64,000 bases of DNA from Argentina anserina (taxonomy: Eukaryota > Streptophyta > Magnoliopsida > Rosales > Rosaceae). The translations under genes were made by a program, and so were the position numbers. Below the pieces are notes generated by a model. The model saw only the letters and a program-made list of their open reading frames with translations. It was not told the DNA's origin and made no database searches. Positions 1 to 11,747 of the stretch are shown piece after piece (position 1 is the first letter of the stretch; each line of letters starts with the position of its first letter). The stretch is taken from NCBI RefSeq assembly GCF_933775445.1, contig NC_065876.1, positions 7,998,001 to 8,062,000 on the forward strand, given 5' to 3'.

Positions 1-2044
1 GGGTCATAGCTTCGGTCTTGGCTCCTGCCTAGATGAGGGGGAGACCATTATTCTCTGGAATCAAAACCAGAAAGAAGCGAAGTGCGTAGGCACAAGTATT
101 TCGCCCATCATCAAGAGATATTCTCTAAACATGTGTATCAACTAAGTTTCTGTGGGACGCTACAGACTCCTTTTGTTGATGTTAGAGAAGAATAGAAATC
201 CCACAAATTGATCGTATACAGCGCGCGCGCGTGTTTAATGGATTGATCTCCCATGATTGATGATGTATTCGCTTATGCTCTTATTCCGTTGTAAAGCATC
301 AACGATGAGCAACTTGACCGAAGTGGAAAGAATCAATACAGGTTGAACTAGACTTGTTATGTTGGTCGTTGTTCGTAAGTGTAATGACAAAGATGAAGTC
401 ATGCAATATATGCAGGACTTATGGCGAAAAGATTGTCTCATTATCCTAGTATTGACTACGATGAGTTATATTCTCTCGTTATGGACATAATTGCTTTCCA
501 CTACTTGATCAGTAGTAGTGTCCATAAAAACTGATTTGCAGCATATGATAGTGGTCATTGCATATCTGTAAAGGGATCTTGACGCAGATATGAGAGTACC
601 CGAGGGACTTTAAATGCCTCCAGACCACGGAGAGCTTATGTAATCAGATTGCGACGTTCGAGAGAACGTAGTACAATTGGTTGCAAGAACTCATACCCAT
701 ATGTGTTCATATGAAGCTAATTCTTGATTCTCTATTCCGTCTAAGTATAAACGATGAAGAGATTCAATGAGCTATACATTCATACATGCTAGTGTTATTG
801 GGACACTATTTCTTTTATTATGACGTGATTAACTATGCGCCTATGCATTGTCATTGGACTTGCATTGCTTCTTTGACACGGGTTTAGTTCTACACTTAGT
901 GAACCAACACAAATCCTATCCACACCAACGCCGCCAGCAGCTCCAGCAATATCAACGTACGCCTTGGTGTAGCAGTCGACACTGGTAGCGTAGAGGATGC
1001 GAACGGTTCCGTCTTGGACCAAAATCAGTCCTTCATTGGTCCATTCCCCCATTCTTTTTGCGAAAGACACATTGAATGTGACAAATCAGAATCTGTCCAG
1101 TTTCGTAGGTCAACTTCAACGAGACCTACAGGACAGCTCGCTTGATAAAATATGGTGAAATTAGTACCGTTGGAAAGGTCTATGTGTCTACTTTCAAGGA
1201 ACATCAACCTTTCGTTCATAGCTATCATATTGAGTGAGTTATGGCCGTTTTAGCAAAGTAGGACAGTCATGTCCGGAAATTTGCAAGTCAGTCAATTTCG
1301 ACAGAGTATTGTGAACTGCTCCGATAGGATGAGGTTGTGAACCTTATGTCACTGGAAAGCCACGGGTGTCTACATTTCATAAAATTTTACGGTTTGCTGA
1401 TACCTATTTTGGCGAAGAAGTTATGGCCGTTTAAGTGAGTGAATGTCATTCTACCCGAGAATCTGATTTTCATTGCAAACTCTTGTTTTGAGTTGTTATT
1501 TAATCTTTTTTCCTAAGATCTAAGTTTGGCTAAGTATAGCATGGATGATCTAAGGATGTGTGGCTAGATTAATGATTAATCATTAGCCCAAGACTACGTT
1601 TGAGAAGCATGTAATGAACGTTGTATACGTTGTTCTTTGTACTCCATGATTATGGCACTAATCAGGGGGAGTTGTTTCGTAGACTTCAGGGGGAGTCTAC
1701 CTCACATGATGCTATCAAATGTAGACGGTGCGTTGTGCTCTTTTTCCCTTCGATCAAGCTTTTTTTTTTTACCCAAGAGGTTTTTATTTTGCTTGACAAG
1801 GTTTTTACCGAGGCAACGATGTGTGCACCATGCAACCTAGGCATGCGACACAAGGGGGAGTGTTCCGGGAGAATTACTATTCTACCCTTGTATGTGTCTT
1901 AGCCTAATAGGTTTCCTGTTATGAGATAGATTAGCATCTCCGTAATAGATTAGGACTCCGAATCCTACGGGATTGTGGTTTTGTAATGCCTATATATAGG
2001 CCCCCATATCATTCAATAATACACAATTATTTCATCCTGAAACG
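1..2044 (+). mobile_element. 3' part of a decayed Ty1/copia element, cut by window edge
   Basis: This stretch is the inverted copy of 2449-4493; in the 60 bases at the outer end I count only three differences. Read on the plus strand, about 440-760 translates in pieces to a copia reverse transcriptase. A block resembling the family's YSPVMDxITFRYLISLAV segment sits near 450-510, and an 'RVPEG...' segment follows near 595. Stops and frameshifts break it throughout. After about 1 kb of non-coding sequence comes a polypurine tract (about 1850-1860) directly before the 3' LTR at 1861. The 5' half lies beyond the left edge. Not functional. Confidence 0.8.
1861..2044 (+). repeat. 3' LTR of the left copia element
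   Basis: The LTR starts TGTTCCGGGAG immediately after the purine tract ACAAGGGGGAG. It runs 184 bases, the same length as the 5' LTR of the complete copy at 8423-8606. Inside are the shared TATATATAGG promoter-like segment and the CAATAATACACAATT block. The expected terminal CA reads CG here, so the right end is assigned by alignment to the other LTRs and may be off by a base or two. Confidence 0.75.
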
Positions 2045-2448
2045 TGAAATTCATTATTCGGCAATGGCGGAAGAACACAAGGTCCTAATGGGTCTTGTGC
2101 CCCACTCGCCATTAGAAAGTATATATTATATAGGATTGGAGCGCAAATGTTAACATGCACTTGATGTTGTGCGTGTAATGATCAAGTCGTATTTTTAGTA
2201 TGGACTAGGTACTGGTTTCGAAACCAACTTCCAACAGTTTCTCTCTTTAACTCTTTCATATATTAGTCTTCTTCTTTCCATGTCCATAATTTTCGTTGTC
2301 AACTTGCGTGTCTTAAATCCTAATAGTAAATGTGAGCCCCAGTAAAAGTATTTAGTTACTTGATATTGCTAGCGACATTCGGAATCTGAAATTATTTGCA
2401 AAGTCGAGTAATTGAGTAAGTTGTCAGAAAGTGATTGAATTGAGTTAT
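2045..2448. other. Spacer between the two copia elements
   Basis: About 400 bases of unique-looking AT-rich sequence between two LTRs that face each other. I see no coding potential. Its right edge (GTTAT, 2444-2448) is the target duplication of the complete element, so before that insertion it was continuous with 8607 onward. Confidence 0.6.
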
Positions 2449-2641
2449 TGTTTGAGGATGAAATAATTGTATATTGATGAATGATAAGGGAGCCTATATA
2501 TAGGCATTACAAAACCACAATCCCGTAGAATTCAGAGTCCTAATATATTACAGAGATGCTAATCTATCTCCTAACATGAAACCTATTAGGCTAAGAGTCC
2601 TAAGACACACACAAAGGTATAATAGTAATTCTCCTGGAACA
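2449..2641 (-). repeat. 3' LTR of the complete copia element
   Basis: On the minus strand it starts TGTTCCAGGAG and ends CATCCTCAAACA. It is 193 bases long, 9 longer than its partner because of an extra GGACTCTTA near the start. The minus-strand purine tract ending GGGGAG lies just outside at 2642. Confidence 0.85.
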
Positions 2642-4493
2642 CTCCCCATTGTGTCGCATGCCTAGGTTGCATGGTGCACACATCGTTGCCTAGGTAAAAA
2701 CCTTGTCAAGCAAAATAAAAACCTCTTGGGTAAAAACAAAAGCTTGATCGAAGGGAAAAAGAGCACAACGCACCGTCTACATTTGATAGCATCATGTGAG
2801 ATAAACTCCCCCTGAAGTCTACGAAATAACTCCCCCTGATTAGTGCCATAATCATGGAGTATAAAGAACAACGTTCATTACATGTTTCTCAAACGTAGTC
2901 TTGGGCTAATGATTAATCATTAATCTAGCAACACATCTTTAGATCATACATGCTATACTTAGCCAAACTTAGATCTTAGGAAACAAGATTGCATAACAAC
3001 TCAAAACAAGAGTTTGCAATGAAAATCAGATTCTCGGGTAGAATGACCTTCACTCACTTAAACGACCATAACTTCTTCGTCAAAATAGGTATCAGCGAAC
3101 CGTAAAACGTTCTGGAAAATAGACATCCGTGACTTTCCAATGACATAAAGTTCACAACATAATCCAATCGGAGCAGTTCACAGTGCTCTGTCGAAGTTTA
3201 CTAACTTGCAAATTTCCGGACAGAATTGTCCTACTTTGCTAAAACGGCCATAACTCACTCAATATGATAGCTATGAATAAATGGTTGGTGTCCCTGGAAA
3301 GTAGATACATAGACCTTTACAACGGTACAAATTTCACTATAATTCATTAAGTGAGCTGTCTTATAGGTCTCGTTGAAGTTGACCTACAAAACTAAACAGA
3401 CTCTGATTTGTCACATTCAATGTGTTTTTCGCAAAAATAATGGGGGAATGGACCAATGAAGGACTGATTTTGGTCCAAAGCGAAACCGTACGTATTCTTT
3501 TATACTACCAATGTCGACTGCTACACCAAGGCGTACATTGATGTTGCTGGAGATGCTGGCGGCGTTGGTGTGGATATGATTTGTGTTGATTCACTAAGTG
3601 TAGAACTAAACCCATGTCAAAGGAGCAATGCAAGTCCAATGACGATGCATAGGCGCATAGTTAATCACATCATAATGAAAGCAATAGTGTCTCAACAACA
3701 CTTACATATATGAATATATAGCTCATTGAATCTCTTCATCATCTATACTTAGACGGAATAGAGAATCAAGAATTAGCTTTCATATGACCATATATGGGTA
3801 TGAGTTCTTACAACCGATTGTACTACGTTCTCTCGAACGTCGCAATTTGATTACATAAGCTCTCTGTGGTCTGGAGGCATTTAAAGTCCCTCGGGCATAC
3901 TCATATCTGCGTCAAGATCCCTTTATAGATATTCTATGACCACTATCATATGCTGCAAATCAGTTTTCATGGACACTACTACTGATCAAGTAGCGGAAAG
4001 CGATTATGTCCATAACGAGAGAATATAACTCATCGTAGTCAATACTAGGATAATGAGACAATCTTTGCGCCATAAGTCCTGCATATATCGCATGACTTCA
4101 TCTTTCTCATTACACTTACGAATAACGACCAACATAACAAGTTTAGTTCAGCATGTATTGATTCTTTCCACTTCGGTCAAGTTGCTCATTATTGATGCTT
4201 TACAACGGAATAAGAGCATAAGCTAATACATCATCAATCATGGGAGATCAATCCATTAAACACACGCGCGCGCTGTATATGATCAATTTGTGAGATTTCT
4301 ATTCTTCTCTAACATCAACAAAATGAGTCTGTAGCGTCCCATAGAAACTTAGTTGATACACATGTTTAGAGAATATCTCTTGATGATGGGCGAAATACTT
4401 GTGCCTACGCACTTCGCTTCTTTCTAGTTTTGATTCCAGAGAATAATGGTCTCCCCCTCATCTAGGTAGGAGCCAAGACCAAAACTATGACCC

Positions 4494-7400
4494 TTACTAG
4501 TCCATCTTTGCGTTTGCCGCCCTTATTTTGTGGTGCAATACCGCGGGCGCCGACAACACCACAGCGTACGATGGTGCCATCGCCGGCTTCCTTCCCACTG
4601 TCAGGGATGGTGCCAAAAGTGCTAGGACCAGGTCATATTAAATTCTCTCATATTCTAAGAGTTCCAACCTTACCGGCATTTATGTGCGATCTCGTCACTT
4701 TCACAATATCGGTAAAGTCATTGAGCATCGAATCTTTGACTTTCTGGAGGTAGATAATGCGTTGCACATTTGCTCACTTTGAGTAGTGTGGGATCTTAAT
4801 GAGACATAGTGCCACACCACGTCAATTCTTGGCGTTAAAACCGGAATGGGAGTATTCCATATCTCCCCCTAACGACGGGAAGTATGTCTCATCAAAGTGA
4901 CCGTCTGTTAATATCGCAGGATAGAGATCAACGGTTGTAGATTGGAAATAGCGGACAAGTGTTGGTGATTCATAAATCATAACCAACCAGAATACTTAAT
5001 TGTTTCAAGTAGACCCATTGAGATAACTACAATAGAGGCACATAAACAACTTTAACCAAATAGGCGTTTAATGAAAAGAACGTTGGGATTGTATCCAGTA
5101 ACCATCTAGTACGCACCAAACGCTTGGCAAATTATGGGTCTAAAATGAATAAGTGTCGCTGCATGCAACATCATTACATATCTCCATGCAAAAATCGGTA
5201 GGTTAATACCCATAACCAAGTCCGAGCTCTGCTAGATCGTGCCGTGAATGAACATGAGGAATAATATGTTCAACGACGATCCCAGTAGATATGCAAAACT
5301 AAATCATCAAAGTCGTGGAGGTGAACTCTCCAACAGTATCCAATCAAATAGATTTGAGAGGATGGGAAATGTGGTGAGTCCTTAGTATGATGATCATAGC
5401 TAAAAACTTAGCAAATGCAGCGTTCCTTGTGGAAAGCAAAGCGACATGTGACCAAAGCATCGATGCTCTTAACTTATACCATAAAAATATCGAAAAATAT
5501 CCGCATTCAGTTGGATAGGGTCCAATAATGTCACCTTAAATACTTTGTAAGAATTGAATATTCTCGGTTAGAGCCTTAGCAAATAAGGACTTCCTTGAAA
5601 TCTAGCAAGATAACAAGCTTTGCAAAATGAGCGATGGGCATCAGAGATTGTCATGGAGGTATTAGAAAACACGGGAGGCATCACCTGTGAAGGAGGGGAT
5701 GCCGCCACCGACGGCCTTAATGCCATGAAGCCACCGAGAAGGGCAGGCTCAGCCTCACCGTGCACGGCACGGATAGGCACGGCCTCACCGTGTGGAGCAC
5801 GGGTGAGGTGATCCTCCAATCGCTTCGTGAACATGAAAAATAGATGATCATGTGAATTTTAAAGAACTCGAATCATCATATTTCGTTCAAAATGACCAAA
5901 AAATGATCATGTCAAAACTGAGGAGACAGTAAAACCGAACCCATGATTCAAAGAATCTTGAGTTACATAAAGCTACTGATGCAGGCAAGCAAACCTATGT
6001 ATGCAGGCTAAAAAGCTACTGTCTAAGCCTGAAAAGCTACTGTCAATGAAATCTGACAGATTTATTCCTCTCCATTCTTAACACAAATATCAAGATGAAA
6101 ATTCATCATTGGCATGTATGGCCTTTAAAACTTAGCAAGGCACGAAGATATAGAAAACAATCTCCGCACGAGATCCGTAAAACAACCACCTGCACCGTAA
6201 GACAGTGTGGGTGGTTACGCAATTAGCAAGACACTCGATTTCACGGCGGGACATGCTCAAAATAAAATTAAGAGAGTCAACAACGTGGTGACCTTCTCTA
6301 AACAATACGCCGTAGGATATTGTAAGAGGGGAGATTGAAACAAATGTGCAATCCCATCGAGTGTATCACATGGCAATAAAACTACATTCTTCAACTTAAG
6401 AGTTGGAAAAATATGGTATTGGAGCAGTTGAATACCAAACAATTTGGGTGGAAAACCATCCATTTGGTGCGGGTGTTCACCAATAATAATAAAATCGTTT
6501 GAGCTATGAAACGACTTGGAGAAAACCGGAAAATTAACCAGAAAACTATGTCAAAAGAACTCAAAACCGGGTGAAATTTGGATTGAAAAACGTGGCAGTA
6601 AAAAAACTACGGGAAAGATGCCGGAAAAATGACGAGAAACGATAAAAAATCGTCAAAAACTCGCCAAACTGGCGGCGCCGATTGCCGGAAAACCGGTCGG
6701 CGGTAGTCGGAGTTGGCAGGAACCGGATGGTGGCATCGGAAACGCCGGCAAGTGGCCGGAAGGGGGCCAAAACTCCAGAAAACATTCCGGAAACGCCGGA
6801 ACAGTAACCGGGAAAAACGATGTCAATTTTGACGTTCCGAGGTCCGTTTTCCAAATTTCGAGGTCAAAAATCACAATGTAGTGCTATTGGGGTCCTATGT
6901 AACCCAAAAGCGGCCAATTTAAAAACCACGTGAGTTTCAAACGTTGACCATTCATGCTAAGTCAAGGCAAATAAAATTCTTATGAGATCATCTTGTAAAC
7001 AAGGAATACGAGAAATATTATTGAATATGCCAATATTTAATACAACACATACAAGCTTCCAATTCCAATAGACGTCTTAAGCTAAAGTCGAGCAAGAATC
7101 ATGGCAATGCCAACGTCATTCTTGAAAAATAGTAAGCAGAAAACATAATCAAAATAGATTGACTAATCAAAAGTCCGTAGCAACAAACTCTTGCATATCG
7201 GATCAAGCGGAGTCATAGCCTGAGGCTAAAAAGATGTGCTTACTTGAGAATGGAAGAATGTTACATTTCCATCTCCAAAATTCCCTCAAGAAATAGATAC
7301 AGGTGCCAAAAATGGCATGTGTTTCTCGGATGTGGAGCATGGTTCAAGGTCAACTCTGGTAATACAACGTCATTGACGTTTATTAAATCACTTTAAGTAT

Positions 7401-7900
7401 GTCCCATAGAATTCGTTATTTTTGGGATCTTTTATCAGCAAATAGTGCTGCATCAGAGTAATGAATCAACTCAAATAAATGAGTACGTAGACCTTGTGAT
7501 TATCGTTTATAGACAATAGTTTAATAAAACTCAAACATTCAAATAACAGTCGCGATGGCGACGCATCCATAAGAAACAAGGATTGTATTGGTTTTCGAAT
7601 AATCGAAACTAGTCAAGTATGTAACCGGAATTAGAAGGGTTGTGATGTATATGGTCACAAAATAATCGATGCATATCGGAGATACTCATGATCGCACCCA
7701 AAAAAGCGGTGTACTCAGACAACCACACGAAATTGATTTCTTCCCAAAACGAATAACGTGACTCCCCCAGGACCGTCACACGAAAAACGTCAACCAAGAG
7801 GGGAATCATATCCCTCTTTGGTCTCATTAGCGTTATAAAAAAGGCCAGAATAAAGACAAGAAGAAGGCTAATAGCGCCCGATATAATATATCTATACATT
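4494..7900 (-). pseudogene. Degenerate copia gag-pol region
   Basis: This is the internal part of the complete element not covered by the left copy. On the minus strand around 5560-5250 broken frames match copia integrase: an '(F)RYF' core-like block followed by 'HMSLC', in place of the family's FRYFMVLID and WSHVCLLST. The post-integrase block around 5100-4850 retains 'SPTLVRYFQSTT'. The segment 7609-7899 stays open for 96 codons but I do not recognise it. No frame longer than about 160 codons survives anywhere in the element. Confidence 0.65.
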
Positions 7901-7999
7901 CAAAAGCGGGAACGTTTATGAAAAATTACCTTTGAAGGTTTGTAGTAGACGGGAGTAGCTTCTCTTGAGCGAAGACCTTGCTTGTGATGTTCGCGTTTC

Positions 8000-8350
8000 T
8001 TGCATGAATATGCGGGGGGAGCAATTTTGAATGCTTTGATGCGGGGACTTGTGGGGCAAACCGATTTTTTTTTGCGGAGCGAATGTGGAGGAGGGGCTGC
8101 GGGGAGGGCTGCGTTGCGGGGGGTTGCATGGGCTGCGACCATGCGTGCAGGGGCTGCAAGGAGGGCTGCGTGCATGCGGGGGCTGCAGGCAGGGGCGGGA
8201 TGCGGGGATGCAGGGGTCACGTGCGGGGGCTGCAGGTAGGGCTGCGGGGTATGCAGCGGGGAGGGGTGCTGCAGCGGTGGCGAGCAGGAGCGGCGGCCGA
8301 CGGGGAGTGCCGACGGGAAGATGTCGGAGGCCGGAGACGACAGCGGCCGG
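8000..8350. repeat. GC-rich degenerate tandem repeat in copia leader
   Basis: Dozens of imperfect copies of a GGGGCTGC-like unit lie on the plus strand, in a window that is otherwise AT-rich. They sit in the leader/gag region just inside the 5' LTR of the minus-strand copia. The overlapping open frames (proline/alanine-rich on minus, glycine-rich on plus) are products of composition, and I do not call a gene here. Confidence 0.6.
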
Positions 8351-8422
8351 CGGTGGAGAATAGAGAAAAACAAATATATGGCTCTAAAAGTTCAGAGTTT
8401 TAGGGCAAAGTGCGTGATAACG

Positions 8423-8606
8423 TGTTTGATGATGAAATAATTGTGTATTATTGAATGATAAGGGGGCCTATATATAGGCATTACAAAACTACAATCCTGT
8501 AAGATTCGGAGTCCTAATATATTACGGAGATGCTAATCTATCTCCTAACAGGAAACCTATTAGGCTAAGACACACACAAGGGTAGAATAGTAATTCTCCC
8601 GGAACA
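8423..8606 (-). repeat. 5' LTR of the complete copia element
   Basis: 184 bases, starting TGTTCCGGGAG and ending CATCATCAAACA on the minus strand. Directly outside is GTTAT (8607-8611), which repeats at 2444-2448. Confidence 0.85.
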
Positions 8607-8893
8607 GTTATAAATTTTAACTCAATTTTCTATTAGGCCTTAGTGAGAATATTTGGTCTAATCGGGAAATTAAAGGAAGTAATTCCACGTATGGGTAGTG
8701 TGGAATAAAGATATTGATATCTTGTCTAAAATAAAATGTCTAGTCCTTATCATATGAGAAATTTTTCAGTCATTCCAGAGAACCGTAGTAATATCCAGTG
8801 GTCCTCATTTCTAATCATAATTTGAAACGGAGGATTTAATTAGAAAATTCATATTTAAGATATTTTGTCAAAGATTATTATGAGTTTTTTTTC

Positions 8894-8995
8894 TAAAACC
8901 CTACAATCTAATACTCTAAACCCTAAACTCTAAAACTCTATACCCTATACCATACACTCTAATACCCTAAATCCTAAACTCTAAACTCGAAATCC
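8894..8995. repeat. Degenerate telomere-like repeats
   Basis: About 100 bases of variants of CCCTAAA, the plant telomere unit, in one orientation: CCCTAAA, CTCTAAA, CCCTATA, CCCTAAT. Only a few units are exact. It may be an old interstitial telomeric tract or a promoter-type telo-box cluster. No gene is visible next to it. Confidence 0.6.
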
Positions 8996-9239
8996 TAGTT
9001 CAAAATTATCAATACTCATGAAAGTCATTTCACATATAATAAAAATATATAAAATTATAATTTTTTTGTAATAAATTCACGTGTCAAAATATAATATGTG
9101 AGGAGTACCACTGGACATTGTCATGTGGTCCTCCGGGAGTATTGAAAATTTTCTCCTTATCCTACCACCTTTTACTGAAGCACCGACCTCATTTTCTTTT
9201 CTATTCTGATCATTTCATTCACCACATATTAGTTCTCAC

Positions 9240-11142
9240 AAGCTCACAAGAAACATTATAGTGAAAACCTCATTGAGATATGAAGAACTCATCGACATTG
9301 TCTTTTCTTTTTTGTATTGAGGCAAGAAACCGAGTTAGAGTTTCGATTGAAATCAAATTATTCTCAGGTAAACCCAGCCCTGTTATTGGTATTCAGATTG
9401 CAATTTTCAGTTTTGTTGTTGGGTTATTGATACCTCCTATTAATTTAAGGTCTGATAGTGGGAGATATCAAAGGAGTGGAGTTGGAATTCGATTAGAAAT
9501 CAGTGACTAGGTATTGATCAAATTTTAATTCTTTTTCATGGTGTTTGTGATTTTTAGTTGGGTTTGTTTGACTTGAGTAGAATGAAAGTTGTATTGGTGG
9601 AGTTGTTGTTAACGTTGGGTTTATAGTTATGGGTTGAATTTATTTGCTTTAAAGAAAGGTTGTATATTGGTCAAGGGTTAGAATGAGTTAGTTGCCTGGA
9701 TACTAAGAGATTTGTCAAGAACTTAATTGAGTTAGTCTTTCCAAGTCTACGGGAAAGTTAATCAATTAAGGTGGGTTTTGCATGAAAGGCTCAGTATGCC
9801 TTAAGTTCATATTTCAAGTTTATAAAGATTGAACTTTGGTGGTGGCATTCTAGAAATTGATTGAAATTGTTGTTGTGCAATTATACATATTAATATTGCA
9901 GCTTGAATGGTGATGTTTGTGATCAGAATATATAGTCATCTGGTGTGCATTTAGACTTGTATATATTGCAGTTTGGGTTGTGCAGTTATGATCACACTAT
10001 AGAGTTACCTTTTGATGGAAAGAAGTTCTCTGTAATTTATTACTAATTTATACTTGTTGGATTTAGGATCCCAGTGAGCTCAAGGCTTGGTGAAAGAGGG
10101 TAAATTACTGAAATTGGTTGGGCTTGGATTCCAGGTAGGGTGTGATGCTTACCTATCCTCACTAGAGCTTGTCTCAAATCTTTCTGTTCTACAATTGTAT
10201 TATTTTTATGTATGGTTCAGGCTATTTCATTGTTTTACGACATGGACTTATAATGATTATGTCAAAGCCATACCATACGGTTAAGTAAGTCTATTAGATG
10301 ACTTGAGAGTGAAGGGTGACACTGATTTCCTTAGGTTTGATCCCCTTAACCTCCGGAGGGTTAGCTACACTGGTCGTGCAAGATTCCGATCTTAATGACA
10401 GACTCGAAACATGTGTGTAGTTAGGTAGCGGACGCTCTCGCTGCGCTTGCCCGCTACTATATTAATAGGGTAAAGCCGTGTAGTTGGTCTATAGGACCGA
10501 TCATTTAGACTTTGAGATTTGGGATCCCGACATGCATCATACATTTTACGATTTATCGACATTCCTCATTACGTTTACGCATTTCTTCTTATATTTTGTT
10601 AATTGCACGCTATTATAAAACTTGGTGGGGTTGAGCTCCTCCACTGAGCGATGAACGTATGTGATGCTCACCCTTACTTTCCTTTCAGGGACTGAGCTGG
10701 AGTCAGTTGAGGATCGTGCTTAGGTTCTTGGGTGTTGGCATTTTTCAGTTGTATATAGCTTCTCTTTGGACTTTGATCGGGGGTTGAGTAGGTATTCTTC
10801 AGTTTCTCTTCTTTTGACATGTGAATATATTATTGTTTTGTTGGGAAACTTTGTAAATTTGTTCTCATGCGCCTGCTCCTCTTTTGTTGTGATTCCCTCT
10901 TGTGAACTCTAATTTTGGACTTTGAATCAGGTTATGTGAAATGTAAATATGTCTCTTTGTTGTAAAAATTTCTCCTTGCTTCCAAAGTGTACTCTTAACC
11001 TCAGCTTGTACATATTAATATTGCCACACATTAAAAAGGCCTTCAAGTTTTTCAAATATAGGTTTGTTTCATAAGTCACATATTTATATTTTGAAAGATT
11101 GCGGCGTTGTAACATAATCCTTCCGGGGCGTTATAGTAAAGG
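9240..11142 (+). repeat. Non-coding repeat, possibly a gypsy-type LTR
   Basis: No reading frame over 76 codons that looks real. The end near 11120-11142 reads CCGGGGCGTTATA, like the 3' end of many plant Tekay/Retand-type LTRs. The stretch 10630-10700 carries the GAGCTCCTCCACTGAGCG and TGATGCTCACCC blocks that I associate with such LTRs. I could not find a matching left end (TGT..CGCCCC), nor internal coding sequence. This is recognition from memory, not a search. Confidence 0.3.
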
Positions 11143-11747
11143 CCTCACATATGATTTTGGTTTAGCTGGCTAATGGGTGTTATTTTTACGTAATAATTTG
11201 GAAAATTTATGTACATGCATATATCGAGTTATCAACTCTCAACTCAACAACAAATATTATGTCATTTTCCAAGTTCTTGTGCTTTTGTTATTACTATTAT
11301 ATTATAATCAAGCATAAAACCAAAGTTCTAGCTACGTACGCTACTACATGTATGTGTGGCGATTTTTCTTTTTTGGTCAATATGTGTGGCAAATTTTTCA
11401 AACATGTACCTAGGGGTGTAACTAGATTGTTCATGTTTGACTCGTTTTCATTCGATCGAGATTGAGCTGTGATAAAATTTGATTTTTGTGTTTTATGTTC
11501 AAGCTCGGTTTAGTTTGAAAAAGCTCGAGCTGAGCTCGGGTTAGCTCATTTTATTAGACGAAATCGAACTCAAATCGAGCCGGCTTGAATGATATGAAAT
11601 TAAAATTTTAAATTCAAGAAATTAAAAAGAAGATTTAAAATCTAATGTCATAGCATCACACAAAATCTATTTTCTTTATAATAAACTAAAAATAACAAAT
11701 CAAACTCGTTATTGAACTTAAAATTTTGGCATAAATGCCGATTTGCA

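Larger units (their letters stand above)
2449..8606 (-). mobile_element. Structurally complete but dead Ty1/copia element
   Basis: The element is 6.16 kb, flanked on both sides by GTTAT (2444-2448 and 8607-8611). The 5' LTR is at 8423-8606 and the 3' LTR at 2449-2641 on the minus strand. A CGTTATCA segment follows the 5' LTR, in the place of a primer-binding site, and a purine tract precedes the 3' LTR. Minus-strand pieces match copia pol in the expected order: integrase core about 5560-5200, the domain after integrase with a 'SPTLVRY...' segment about 5100-4850, and reverse transcriptase about 4080-3700. Every domain is broken by stops. By eye the two LTRs differ at about 15 sites plus a 9-base insertion, so the insertion is old. 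Confidence 0.85.

Noticed and set aside
795..1070. Open frame of 91 codons on the minus strand in the left copia, with a partly conserved counterpart at about 3430-3700 plus
   Set aside because: It lies antisense to the copia element in its non-coding 3' part; similarity between the copies reflects the element and not a gene.
1621..1902. Plus frame of 93 codons spanning the polypurine tract and LTR start
   Set aside because: It crosses the LTR boundary; the sequence is the usual spacer between copia pol and the LTR.
7900..8373. 157-codon proline/alanine-rich frame on minus
   Set aside because: Produced by the GC-rich tandem repeat; composition only, no domain.
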